DNA from: JBOCEF01 sp047610385
Lineage (GTDB): Bacteria; Pseudomonadota; Alphaproteobacteria; Rhodobacterales; Rhodobacteraceae
DNA: 64,000 nucleotides
Assembly (NCBI GenBank): GCA_047610385.1
Contig: JBLGAC010000020.1
Span: 1 to 64,000 of the forward strand
Direction of reading: 5' to 3'
The notes under the pieces were generated by a model. The model had not been told where the DNA came from. It was given only the letters and a program-made list of their open reading frames with translations, and did not search any database. This document shows positions 6,660-14,515 of this stretch, piece by piece. Position 1 is the stretch's first letter. Each line of letters opens with the position of its first letter. Position numbers and translations under genes: made by a program.

Positions 6660-8630
6660 ATGCACGCCTATCGCTCCCACACCTGCGCCGATCTTTCTGG
6701 CGATCATGTCGGCCAGAATGTGCGTCTCTCCGGCTGGGTTCACCGGGTGCGCGATCATGGCGGCATCCTGTTCATCGATCTGCGTGACCATTACGGCATC
6801 ACTCAGGTGCTGGCCGACCCCGACAGCCCCGCGTTCAAGGACGTGGAGAAGCTGCGCTCGGAATGGTGCATCCGCATCGATGGCGAAGTGAAGGCCCGCG
6901 CGCCCGAACTGGTCAACGACAAGCTGCCCACCGGCACCATTGAGGTCTATGTGCGCGACCTTGAAGTGTTGGGCGAGGCTGAAGAGCTGCCGCTGCCGGT
7001 GTTCGGCGAGGTGGATTATCCCGAAGAAACCCGCCTGCGGTACCGCTATCTGGATCTGCGCCGCGAAAAGCTGCATCAGAACATCATGCTGCGGTCGCGC
7101 GTGATTTCCAGCCTGCGCAACCGCATGACCACGCAGGGGTTCTTTGAATTCCAGACCCCGATCCTGACCGCATCGTCGCCCGAAGGCGCGCGCGACTTTC
7201 TGGTGCCGTCGCGTCTGCATCCGGGCAAGGCCTATGCGCTGCCCCAAGCGCCCCAGCAGTTCAAACAGCTGATCATGGTCGCTGGTTTTGACCGCTATTT
7301 CCAGATCGCGCCGTGCTTTCGCGACGAAGACCCGCGCGCGGATCGCAGCCCGGGCGAGTTCTACCAGCTTGACATCGAGATGAGCTTTGTGACCCAGGAA
7401 GACGTGTTCCAGGCCATCGAACCCGTCATGCGCGGCGTGTTTGAGGAATTCGGCAAAGGCCGCCCGGTCACGCCCGAATTCCCGCGCATTGCGTATCGTG
7501 ACGCCATGCTGAAATACGGCTGCGACAAGCCCGACCTGCGCAACCCGATCGAAATGCAGGTGGTGTCGGAGCATTTCGCAGGCTCCGGCTTCAAGATCTT
7601 TGCCAAGATGCTGACGCAGGACGGCGTTGAAATCCGCGCCATTCCCGCCCCCACGGGCGGGTCGCGCGCCTTCTGCGACCGGATGAACGCCTGGGCGATC
7701 AAAGAAGGCCTGCCGGGCATGGGCTACATCATGTGGCGCGAAGAAGGCCCAATTGGCGATCCTGAAACACATGGTTTTATTGAAGATTACCTCGCTGGCC
7801 GCAAGTCGCACACAGATGAAGATCTGATTATGTTGAAGCTTGAAAGTGAGCCGGGCCTTAAGGTGATCGCAGTTAAAATTCTAGATTCGATCAAGGCTGG
7901 TGACGTGGCGGGCGCGACTGCCGAATTTAAGAAAAATTTCTTCAAGCATGAGGGCGCGGGCCCGCTGGCCAAGAACATCGGGCCGGAGCGGACCGAGGCC
8001 ATCCGTCAGCAGCTGGGCCTGAAAGCCGGCGACAGCGCGTTCTTCCTCGCCGGCGAGCCGGTCGATTTCCTCGACGTCGCCGCCAAGGCGCGTGTGGTGA
8101 TCGGCACCGAGTTGGGCATTTCGGCCACCGACCGCTTCGATTTCTGCTGGATCGTCGATTTCCCGATGTACGAACAAGACCCCGAGACCGGCGCGCTCGA
8201 CTTCTCCCACAACCCGTTCTCGATGCCCCAAGGCGGGATGGAGGCGCTGGAGACCCAGGATCCGCTCGACATCCTCGGCTACCAGTACGACATCGTGTGC
8301 AACGGGGTGGAATTGTCCTCGGGCGCGGTGCGGAACCACAAGCCGGACGTCATGTACAAGGCGTTCGACATCGTCGGCCATGACAAGGCCTTCGTCGACG
8401 CCAATTTCGGCGGCATGATTTCGGCGTTCAAGTTCGGCGCCCCGCCCCATGGCGGCATCGCGCCGGGCATCGACCGCATGGTGATGCTGCTGGCGGACGC
8501 GGAAAACATCCGTGAGGTCATCATGTTCCCGATGAACCAGCGCGCCGAGGATCTGATGATGGGCGCCCCGTCGGTGCCGACCAACGAAGCGCTGCGCGAT
8601 CTGGGCATCCGCTTTTTGCCCAAGGACTGA
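6660..8630 (+). CDS. aspS: Aspartate--tRNA ligase (AspRS) with an atypical internal insertion
   Basis: A 656-residue class IIb aminoacyl-tRNA synthetase of the bacterial type. It has an N-terminal OB-fold anticodon-binding domain (LSGWVHRVRDHGGILFIDLR), motif 2 FRDEDPRADRSPGEFYQLD (near 220-238), a GAD domain and motif 3 GGIAPGIDRMVMLL (near 598-611). It charges tRNA-Asp (in some bacteria also tRNA-Asn) in the cytoplasm. The ATG at 6660 follows GGAGA. Typical alphaproteobacterial AspRS is about 590 residues; the excess lies between GYIMWRE (about 360) and EGAGPLAKNIG (about 431), where relatives have only a handful of residues. The DNA of this insert is AT-richer than its flanks. The catalytic motifs are intact, so the enzyme should work. 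Confidence 0.96.
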   Translation: MHAYRSHTCADLSGDHVGQNVRLSGWVHRVRDHGGILFIDLRDHYGITQVLADPDSPAFKDVEKLRSEWCIRIDGEVKARAPELVNDKLPTGTIEVYVRDLEVLGEAEELPLPVFGEVDYPEETRLRYRYLDLRREKLHQNIMLRSRVISSLRNRMTTQGFFEFQTPILTASSPEGARDFLVPSRLHPGKAYALPQAPQQFKQLIMVAGFDRYFQIAPCFRDEDPRADRSPGEFYQLDIEMSFVTQEDVFQAIEPVMRGVFEEFGKGRPVTPEFPRIAYRDAMLKYGCDKPDLRNPIEMQVVSEHFAGSGFKIFAKMLTQDGVEIRAIPAPTGGSRAFCDRMNAWAIKEGLPGMGYIMWREEGPIGDPETHGFIEDYLAGRKSHTDEDLIMLKLESEPGLKVIAVKILDSIKAGDVAGATAEFKKNFFKHEGAGPLAKNIGPERTEAIRQQLGLKAGDSAFFLAGEPVDFLDVAAKARVVIGTELGISATDRFDFCWIVDFPMYEQDPETGALDFSHNPFSMPQGGMEALETQDPLDILGYQYDIVCNGVELSSGAVRNHKPDVMYKAFDIVGHDKAFVDANFGGMISAFKFGAPPHGGIAPGIDRMVMLLADAENIREVIMFPMNQRAEDLMMGAPSVPTNEALRDLGIRFLPKD

Positions 8631-8664
8631 TCGCCGTCGCCGCCCCGCGCGGCGTTCGAGCCGT

Positions 8665-8685
8665 CCGCCCTGTTGCGCAGGGCGG
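8665..8685 (+). terminator. Hairpin after aspS
   Basis: CCGCCCTG (8665-8672) pairs with CAGGGCGG (8678-8685) across a 5-base loop, 34 bases after the aspS stop. There is no T-run, so it is either a Rho-type 3-prime end hairpin or simply a stable stem. Confidence 0.35.
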
Positions 8686-8712
8686 GCACCGCCGTACCAA
8701 GGGGGCCTTGCG

Positions 8713-9543
8713 ATGATCTATGACGATGTGACCTACGACCCGGCCAAGCACCTCATCCTGTTCATCCACATCCGCAAGAACGGCGGCTCCACGCTTTTGA
8801 CGCGGCTGAGTGAGGTTCTTCCCGCCCGCCCCCCCGCGCAGACCGCGCGCCGCCTCGGGATGCAGGGGCTCGAAAGCCACGATCAGGGCTTTTTGCTGAT
8901 GCATGAACATGCCCGCCGACGCCTGATCCATTGGCGGCAGGAAATCTGGCACGAAACGCGGCGCATGCTGGGCCTGTCCAACGCGTCGATGGACACGGTG
9001 GCGATGGCCACGGGGCATGTGCAGTTGGACAGCATCCGCACCGGTCGGCGCATGCCGCTGATGATCACCACCACCCGCGATCCGGTGGACCGCATGGTGT
9101 CTGAATATTTCTTCACCCGCGACAAGGTGGTCGCCAATCCCCGCCCGGCGCGCGCCGCCAAAAAGATCAGCGCCTGGGCGATGGAGTTCGAGCCTTGGGC
9201 GGAATCGCTGCTGGAGCAGGCGGACAGGCTGCCGCTCAACGGGCAGTGCCGGTACATCAGCCCGAAGGGCGACTTCGAAAGCGCCCGCCGGATCATCGAC
9301 GAGCGATTTTTGCTGGCCGCGCCCCTGTCGCAGATGCAGCGATTTACCGAGCTGCTGGGGGCCAAGCTGAATGTCGGTCTGACCGAGGGGCGGCGCGAAA
9401 ACGCCGGCCGCTCGCGCCCCGCGCGGTTCGAGGTCCCGGCGCAGCTGCGTTCGCGCATCGAATCGGCTCTTGCCGAAGATGTCGCGCTGCATGCCCATGT
9501 TTCGCGCGAATTTACCGCGTTGGCCGCCCGTCATGGGGTCTGA
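8713..9543 (+). CDS. Sulfotransferase family protein
   Basis: A 276-residue protein with both hallmarks of PAPS-dependent sulfotransferases. The 5-prime phosphosulfate loop is in ILFIHIRKNGGSTLL (KNGGST, 22-27). The 3-prime phosphate-binding motif is TTRDPVDRMVSEYFFTRD (R122 to S130). Such proteins move sulfate from PAPS to a hydroxyl or amine acceptor; the acceptor here is unknown. The start is preceded by AAGGGGG. It is a monocistronic gene between aspS and rnd. A second sulfotransferase-like gene occurs at 58644. No signal peptide is seen, so a cytoplasmic or membrane-associated location is likely. Confidence 0.8.
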   Translation: MIYDDVTYDPAKHLILFIHIRKNGGSTLLTRLSEVLPARPPAQTARRLGMQGLESHDQGFLLMHEHARRRLIHWRQEIWHETRRMLGLSNASMDTVAMATGHVQLDSIRTGRRMPLMITTTRDPVDRMVSEYFFTRDKVVANPRPARAAKKISAWAMEFEPWAESLLEQADRLPLNGQCRYISPKGDFESARRIIDERFLLAAPLSQMQRFTELLGAKLNVGLTEGRRENAGRSRPARFEVPAQLRSRIESALAEDVALHAHVSREFTALAARHGV

Positions 9544-9660
9544 GCGTCAAGCGCGGCTATGCAATGCGCATTCGGTTTGGTATGCGTCACTCGGTCGCCA
9601 GTTCGTTGAACAGGCATTGAAAGCCGCGACAGATCCTCAATCGAGCGTTAAAGCGAGCCT

Positions 9661-10839
9661 ATGAACATCATTACCGACACCGAGGCCCTCGCGGCCTTCT
9701 GCGCGGAATGCGCACGGCACGCTTACGTCACCGTAGACACGGAGTTCCTGCGCGAACGCACCTATTGGCCGCAATTGTGCCTGGTGCAGATCGCGCATCC
9801 GGTGGATGGCGATCTTTCGGCCGAAACCGGCGCCGCGATCATCGATCCGTTGGCTGAGGGCATCGACCTTGCGCCGATGATCGCGCTGATGGACGATCCG
9901 GACGTGATCAAAGTGTTTCACGCCGCGCGTCAGGACATCGAAATCTTCTGGAAGATGTCGGGCCGAATCCCCGCGCCGTTCTTTGACAGCCAGGTCGCGG
10001 CCATGGTCTGCGGCTATGGCGATCAGGTCGGGTATGAAACCTTGGTGCGCAAGATTGCGGCCAAAAAGCTCGACAAATCCTCGCGGTTCACCGACTGGGC
10101 GCGCCGTCCGCTGACCGAAAAGCAGCTGGATTACGCGATTGCCGACGTCACGCATCTGCGCAAAATCTACGAAGTCCTCGACAAGCGCCTGACCAAAACC
10201 GGCCGCACCGATTGGGTGGTCGAAGAACTGCGCACGCTGACCTCTGAGGACACCTATCGCAACGATCCCGAAACCGCGTGGAAACGGGTCAAGACCCGCT
10301 CCACCGACGGGCGCTTTCTTGCGGTTGTCAAAGCGCTGGCCAAATGGCGTGAGGCGCGCGCGCAGGAAAAAGACATCCCGCGCAACCGTCTGATGAAGGA
10401 TGACGCGCTGCTGGAGATCGCCTCAAACCGTCCCAAGGACATCGAGGAGCTTGGCCGCTCTCGCCTTCTGCTGCGCGAGGCCCGCAGGGGCGATGCTGCC
10501 GAGGGCATTCTTGCCGCCGTTGCCGAAGGCGAAGCGGGGCCAGAGCTGGAGCCTGATGACCGCGCCGACAGCGGGCCGTCCAAGCCCGGCACCGGCGCGC
10601 TGACCGATCTGCTGAAAGTGCTGCTGAAGGCGCGCGCAGATGAAATTGGCGTGGCGCAGAAGCTGCTCGCCAGTTCGGACGACCTGACGCGCATCGCGGT
10701 TGAGGCAGAGCCGGATGTGCCCGCCATGACCGGCTGGCGCAAAGCGGCTTTTGGCGCGTTGGCGATGCAGCTGAAAAAGGGTGAAATCGCGCTGTCGGCC
10801 AATGCCCGCGGCATCGAGATCGTCGAATTCGAGGATTGA
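9661..10839 (+). CDS. rnd: Ribonuclease D
   Basis: A 392-residue 3-prime exoribonuclease of the DEDDy family that trims tRNA precursors and other structured RNAs. Exo I is VTVDTEFLRERTYWP (D26, E28), Exo II FHAARQDIEIF (D92) and Exo III DYAIADVTHLRKIY with the Tyr/Asp pair. An HRDC domain follows (about 215-295, KWREARAQEKDIPRNRLMKD) and then a second helical domain. The length is normal for alphaproteobacteria. The ATG at 9661 begins at the first conserved residues; its Shine-Dalgarno is weak. A strong terminator follows directly, so the gene ends its transcript. Confidence 0.93.
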   Translation: MNIITDTEALAAFCAECARHAYVTVDTEFLRERTYWPQLCLVQIAHPVDGDLSAETGAAIIDPLAEGIDLAPMIALMDDPDVIKVFHAARQDIEIFWKMSGRIPAPFFDSQVAAMVCGYGDQVGYETLVRKIAAKKLDKSSRFTDWARRPLTEKQLDYAIADVTHLRKIYEVLDKRLTKTGRTDWVVEELRTLTSEDTYRNDPETAWKRVKTRSTDGRFLAVVKALAKWREARAQEKDIPRNRLMKDDALLEIASNRPKDIEELGRSRLLLREARRGDAAEGILAAVAEGEAGPELEPDDRADSGPSKPGTGALTDLLKVLLKARADEIGVAQKLLASSDDLTRIAVEAEPDVPAMTGWRKAAFGALAMQLKKGEIALSANARGIEIVEFED

Positions 10840-10852
10840 TCCCCGGACCCTG

Positions 10853-10894
10853 AAAAAAAGGCCCCGCGTCCGGCAGGACACGGGGCCTTTTTTT
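10853..10894. terminator. Bidirectional Rho-independent terminator (rnd / lipoprotein gene)
   Basis: A7 (10853-10859) precedes the stem GGCCCCGCGTCC (10860-10871), loop GGCA, and the matching arm GGACACGGGGCC (10876-10887) followed by T7. The 12-bp stem has one G-U pair. With A- and T-runs on both sides it can stop transcription from both converging genes. Confidence 0.92.
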
Positions 10895-10905
10895 ATGCGC
10901 AGCCG

Positions 10906-11427
10906 TCAGAATCGCTGGGCGATCGCGCCGTCCTGGGCGTGCACGCGTATGCCTGCCGCGCCTGCGGTCAACGCGTTCAGCAGCGGGATGTCAGCGCGGA
11001 TCTTGCGCTGCGCCAGCGTGCCGACGGCGCCGGCTTTGCCACCGTTCAGCGCAGGCGGGGCGGCGACCAGATCAAATTCGATGAACCCGTCCGGGCCGGG
11101 CAGCCCTTCGCGCCGGATCTCAAGCTGGGGCGAGAACCAATCGCTTTCGGGCGCGTAGCCCCAGGCAGTCATCATCCGCCCCTTATGGATCGCGCCGAAT
11201 TCAAGGCGCTCGATGCTCAGCACTTGGCGGCGTTCGCGCACAACGGCCAGCTGCTCAGGCTCAGGCGCCTTGGCGCTCGGCTCCAGCACTGCCAGCTCAA
11301 CGCCGGGCGCTGAGGAGAAAAGTCCATCAACCGAGGAGCATCCTGCAAGGGCCAGCGCCAGCGCCGCAGCGGCGATCGACAGACGAGACGCCGTGGCGGG
11401 GATCTGGCGCGCGGGTGAAGTTATCAT
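10906..11427 (-). CDS. Conserved hypothetical lipoprotein
   Basis: A 173-residue protein with a lipoprotein signal peptide: basic N-region, hydrophobic stretch ISAAAALALAL-like, and lipobox LAGC with the acylated Cys at residue 30. The start at 11427 follows AAAGAGGA and gives a normal signal length; an earlier start would add an Arg-rich extension. The mature part (VLSIERLEFGAIHKGRMMTAWGYAPESDW) looks soluble and beta-rich. It should be anchored in the outer membrane facing the periplasm. I do not know its role. It diverges from the CobK-like gene and converges with rnd on a shared terminator. Confidence 0.75.
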   Translation of the reverse strand: MITSPARQIPATASRLSIAAAALALALAGCSSVDGLFSSAPGVELAVLEPSAKAPEPEQLAVVRERRQVLSIERLEFGAIHKGRMMTAWGYAPESDWFSPQLEIRREGLPGPDGFIEFDLVAAPPALNGGKAGAVGTLAQRKIRADIPLLNALTAGAAGIRVHAQDGAIAQRF

Positions 11428-11501
11428 TCGAATGGTCCTCTTTCCTTGCCGGTCCCGGCGCCGCATACCGCCATAACTGGATGGAAATTGAAAGGGGCGC
11501 C

Positions 11502-12233
11502 ATGGCGGACGGGCAGACCTTGCGCGACGCCATCGTGGTGATCGCCGGCGACAGCGCTGAGGCGGCAGGGCTTCGGGCCGCGCTGCACGCCTGTGGTGCC
11601 ATCCCTGTAGATGCCTTTGACGGGGCGATGAAGACGGCTGAATTGGCCGGGTTGGGCGTTGGGGCAGATGCGATCGCGGTGGTGTGCGCCTGCCATCCCT
11701 TCGACGCCCGCGGACCGGATGCTGCGCGGGCGCTGGCCCATCGGCTGGGGGCGGCGCATCTGGCGCTGCGCCGCCCGCTGTGGCGGCCCGGCCCCGGCGA
11801 TCATTGGCTGCGCGCGCGCAATGGGGTCCATGCGGCGCGGTTGATGCCCCATCATTGGCGCCGGGTGTTTCTGGCGGTCGGGCGCGACCGGATCGCGCCT
11901 TTTGCCGCGGCAGGGGACCGGCGCTGGTTCGTGCGCGCGCAGGCCCCGACCCGCGGTCTGGCGCCGGAACGGCTGCTGCGCCATGCTAGCCTGCTGGATG
12001 ATCCCGGCCCCTACGCGCCTGCGGCTGAGGCACGCCTGTTCCGCCGCCTGGGCGTCGACGTGCTGATCGCGCGCAACACTGGCGGCGACGGCGCGCGGCC
12101 CAAAATTCTGGGTGCCCGCCTGCTGGGCCTGCCGGTGGTGCTGATTGAACCGCCGCTTGCCGCGCCGCCGGGCAGCCACCGCGACATCGCGTCGGTTATG
12201 GCGGCGCTGCACCGGCTGGCCGCGGCGCGCTGA
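11502..12233 (+). CDS. cobK: CobK/CbiJ-like precorrin-6A reductase
   Basis: A 243-residue protein matching the C-terminal two thirds of precorrin-6A reductase, which reduces precorrin-6A with NADPH in cobalamin synthesis. Recognisable elements are VVCACHPFDARGPDAA (usual VIDATHPFA), VFLAVGRDRIAPF, RRWFVRAQAP, LLDDPGPYAPAAEARLFRRL and VDVLIARNTGGDGARPKILGARLLGLPVVLIEPP. The N-terminus is more divergent (VVIAGDSAEAAGLRAALHACG instead of the usual GGTxEA start). The ATG at 11502 gives the compact product; an ATG at 11481 in the same frame is an alternative. No other cobalamin biosynthesis gene is adjacent, but a B12-binding protein lies 0.7 kb downstream. Confidence 0.72.
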   Translation: MADGQTLRDAIVVIAGDSAEAAGLRAALHACGAIPVDAFDGAMKTAELAGLGVGADAIAVVCACHPFDARGPDAARALAHRLGAAHLALRRPLWRPGPGDHWLRARNGVHAARLMPHHWRRVFLAVGRDRIAPFAAAGDRRWFVRAQAPTRGLAPERLLRHASLLDDPGPYAPAAEARLFRRLGVDVLIARNTGGDGARPKILGARLLGLPVVLIEPPLAAPPGSHRDIASVMAALHRLAAAR

Positions 12234-12311
12234 TGCCCCATGTGCCCTTGTCGGCACGCCCGCCCCGATCTAGATCAGGCCTAAGACAGTCCCTGAGGAG
12301 AGCCTACCCCC

Positions 12312-12749
12312 ATGCCCCAGTCCCCCATGCCCCAGACCCCCGAGGCCTTTGAGGACATCATCGACGCGTTCGCCTATCTTGACGATTGGGAAGACCGCTA
12401 CGCCCATGTGATCGAATTGGGCCGCGCGATGTCCCCGCTCGACGAACATCTGAAAACCCGCGCCAGCAAGGTCGACGGCTGCGCGAGCCAAGTGTGGATC
12501 GTGCCGCGGCTTGAGGACGGGCCCCCCCGGCGCCTGCATTTTGATGGCGACAGCGACGCGCTGATCGTGAAGGGCCTGATCGCGATCCTGCACGCGCTTT
12601 ATTCCGGGCGCACGCCTGAGGAAATCTTGGCGATCGATGCTGAGGCGCAGCTGGCGCGGCTGGATCTGAAGGATCACCTGTCGTCCCAACGCTCCAACGG
12701 TGTCAAGGCGATGATTGAGCGGCTGCGAATGCTCGCCGCGGCGGGCTGA
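12312..12749 (+). CDS. sufE: SufE-family sulfur acceptor protein
   Basis: A 145-residue cytoplasmic protein. The sulfur-accepting cysteine lies in the invariant KVDGCASQVW (C57), and the fold markers FAYLDDWEDRYAHVIELG and SSQRSNGVKAMIERL are present. SufE takes persulfide sulfur from the cysteine desulfurase SufS and passes it to the SufBCD scaffold for Fe-S cluster assembly. It begins at ATG 12312 behind GAGGAG. No suf operon genes are adjacent, which is common for sufE in this order. Confidence in the family is high. Confidence 0.93.
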   Translation: MPQSPMPQTPEAFEDIIDAFAYLDDWEDRYAHVIELGRAMSPLDEHLKTRASKVDGCASQVWIVPRLEDGPPRRLHFDGDSDALIVKGLIAILHALYSGRTPEEILAIDAEAQLARLDLKDHLSSQRSNGVKAMIERLRMLAAAG

Positions 12750-12911
12750 TCCCGGCCCCGCCGCCAAAGGTTTCCCGGTTGCGCGTGCGACAGGTCGCAA
12801 AACCTGTGCCGCCGCGTCGCCTTCCGCCGCCCTTTGTTCATTCGCGCGCCGTATGGTCCCTGCAACAGGGCCCGAACGGGCGCCGGATACGCCTTTTCGG
12901 AGAAGACACCC

Positions 12912-13607
12912 ATGGCCGATGACGAAGACCTGATCCTGAACGATCTGCCCGATGACGAACTGGTGCAGCAGATGCATGACGATCTCTATGACGGTCTCAA
13001 GGATGAGATCATGGAGAGCGTGAACATCCTGCTGTCGCGCGGCTGGACCCCCTATGACACGCTGACCGTGGCGCTGGTTGCGGGCATGAAGGTGGTCGGC
13101 GACGATTTCCGCGATGGCATCCTGTTCGTGCCCGAGGTTCTTCTGGCGGCCGGCGCCATGAAAGGCGGCATGTCGATCCTGAAGCCGCTGCTGGTGGAAA
13201 CCGGCGCGCCGCGGCTGGGTGCCATGGTGATCGGCACCGTGAAAGGCGACATCCACGACATCGGCAAGAACCTCGTCGGGATGATGATGGAGGGCGCTGG
13301 GTTTGAGGTTTATGATCTGGGCATCAACAACCCGGTTGAAAAATACATCAACAAGCTCAAGGAAACCGGTGCGGACATTCTGGGGATGTCGGCGCTGCTG
13401 ACCACGACCATGCCGTACATGAAGGTCGTGATCGACACGCTGGTTGAGGCTGGATCGCGCGACGATTACATCGTGCTGGTCGGCGGCGCGCCGCTGAATG
13501 AGGAATTTGGCAAAGCCATTGGTGCCGACGCCTATTGCCGCGACGCCGCCGTGGCGGTGGAGACGGCCAAAACGCTGGTCGCGCAGCGCATGCAGGCCCG
13601 CGCCTGA
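12912..13607 (+). CDS. B12-binding corrinoid protein (methyltransferase cognate)
   Basis: A 231-residue protein of the MtbC/MttC-like corrinoid family. The N-terminal helical B12-binding cap (about 15-95, EVLLAAGAMKGGMSILKP) is followed by a Rossmann B12-binding domain with the signature GTVKGDIHDIGKNLV, where H115 should ligate cobalt from below. It ends IVLVGGAPLNEEFGKAIGADAYCRDA. Such proteins carry a methyl group between a substrate methyltransferase and a tetrahydrofolate-side methyltransferase. The start at 12912 follows GGAGAAGACACC. It is followed 8 bp later by DUF1638, a usual companion, but no MttB/MtgB-type methyltransferase or RamA activase is in the window. Confidence 0.88.
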   Translation: MADDEDLILNDLPDDELVQQMHDDLYDGLKDEIMESVNILLSRGWTPYDTLTVALVAGMKVVGDDFRDGILFVPEVLLAAGAMKGGMSILKPLLVETGAPRLGAMVIGTVKGDIHDIGKNLVGMMMEGAGFEVYDLGINNPVEKYINKLKETGADILGMSALLTTTMPYMKVVIDTLVEAGSRDDYIVLVGGAPLNEEFGKAIGADAYCRDAAVAVETAKTLVAQRMQARA

Positions 13608-13615
13608 GGGCGGCA

Positions 13616-14290
13616 ATGCCAGTTCCCAAACGACAGGGCGGGCGGGCGGCCAAACTGGCGGCCCGCCCGCCGGTGCGCGGTGCCGCACCAGCCCGCGCGC
13701 CCGTGCCTGATGACGGGCGCACGCTGCTGCTGGCCTGTGGGGCGCTGGCGCGTGAAATCCTTGCGCTGATCGCGCTGAATGGGTGGGATCATCTTGAGCT
13801 GCGCTGCCTGCCCGCCGACCTGCATCTGCGCCCCAGCCTTATCCCCGACGCGATCGAACACGCCGCGCGCGCTGATGGGCGCCCCGCCGCGCGCATCAAG
13901 GTTGTCTATGCCGATTGCGGCACTGGCGGGCTTTTGCAAGCCCGCTGCGCCGCGCTGGGGCTTGAAATGATCCCCGGCCCCCATTGCTACAGCTTTTTCG
14001 ACGGCAATGCGGTTTTTGCTGACCGTGGCGATGCTGAGATGCGGGCGTTTTATCTGACAGATTTTCTGGTGCGCCAGTTTGATGCTTTTGTGTGGCGTGC
14101 CATGGGGTTGGACAAGCATCCTCAGCTTAAGGCTGAGATATTCGGCGGTTATGAAACGCTGGTCCATCTTGCGCAGACCGACGACCCGGCGCTGGATCTG
14201 GCCGCACGCGCCGCCGCGGTGCGGCTTGGTCTGACGCATGTGCGGCGGTTCACCGGATATGGCGATCTTCCGGGGTTTCTGGCCCCCTGA
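13616..14290 (+). CDS. DUF1638 domain protein, corrinoid-system companion
   Basis: A 224-residue protein of the DUF1638 family. Landmarks are LLLACGALAREILALI, the Cys-containing VVYADCGTGGLLQARC, EMIPGPHCYSFFDG and FYLTDFLVRQFDAFVWRAMGL. The conserved cysteines (CG, DCGTGG, PHCY) suggest a thiol or metal site. Family members are usually found beside corrinoid methyltransfer proteins; the biochemical role is not established as far as I know. The ATG at 13616 follows GAGGG, 8 bp after the corrinoid gene stop, so the two form one operon. A basic, Pro/Ala-rich leader of about 40 residues precedes the domain. Confidence 0.82.
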   Translation: MPVPKRQGGRAAKLAARPPVRGAAPARAPVPDDGRTLLLACGALAREILALIALNGWDHLELRCLPADLHLRPSLIPDAIEHAARADGRPAARIKVVYADCGTGGLLQARCAALGLEMIPGPHCYSFFDGNAVFADRGDAEMRAFYLTDFLVRQFDAFVWRAMGLDKHPQLKAEIFGGYETLVHLAQTDDPALDLAARAAAVRLGLTHVRRFTGYGDLPGFLAP

Positions 14291-14333
14291 CTGACTGCGA
14301 CCATCCGCCAAACGCATGCCCGTGGGCCTTATT

Positions 14334-14484
14334 GGGCGGCGAGGCGGACCGCGATCCCCGCGCAAGGGAAATAGATCCTGCGCGAAAGGCTGCGGTGGCC
14401 GCCTCGCCTTGCCCGGACCCTGCGGCAATGCCGGGTCCGGGTGTTCCGCGCAGCCGGGATCATCGGGCGGGGATAGCTCCCCGC
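14334..14484. other. Highly structured intergenic region, candidate non-coding RNA
   Basis: Three hairpins follow each other. (1) GGCGAGGCGG (14338-14347) pairs with CCGCCTCGCC (14399-14408), inside it ACCGC pairs with GCGGT, and inside that GCGCA pairs with TGCGC, giving one long interrupted arm. (2) CCCGGACCC (14412-14420) pairs with GGGTCCGGG (14433-14441). (3) GCGGGGA (14467-14473) pairs with TCCCCGC (14478-14484). The region lies between converging genes (DUF1638 and a PAS protein). No T-run follows any stem on either strand, so plain termination is not a full explanation. I could not match it to 6S, SRP, RNase P, tmRNA or a cobalamin riboswitch by eye. Confidence 0.5.
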
Positions 14485-14515
14485 GCCTGTACTTGGGCTG
14501 CTAATGGTGTGCTGT

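Noticed and set aside
6432..7811. Long minus-strand open frame (459 codons) across aspS
   Set aside because: It is antisense to a complete, well-conserved aspS, has no family motif, and its His/Gln/Arg-rich composition is what GC-rich antisense frames give.
12750..14515. Cobalamin riboswitch near the corrinoid genes
   Set aside because: I searched by eye for the B12-box and typical junction upstream of the CobK-like, corrinoid and DUF1638 genes and found none; the structured region lies downstream, not upstream, of the operon.
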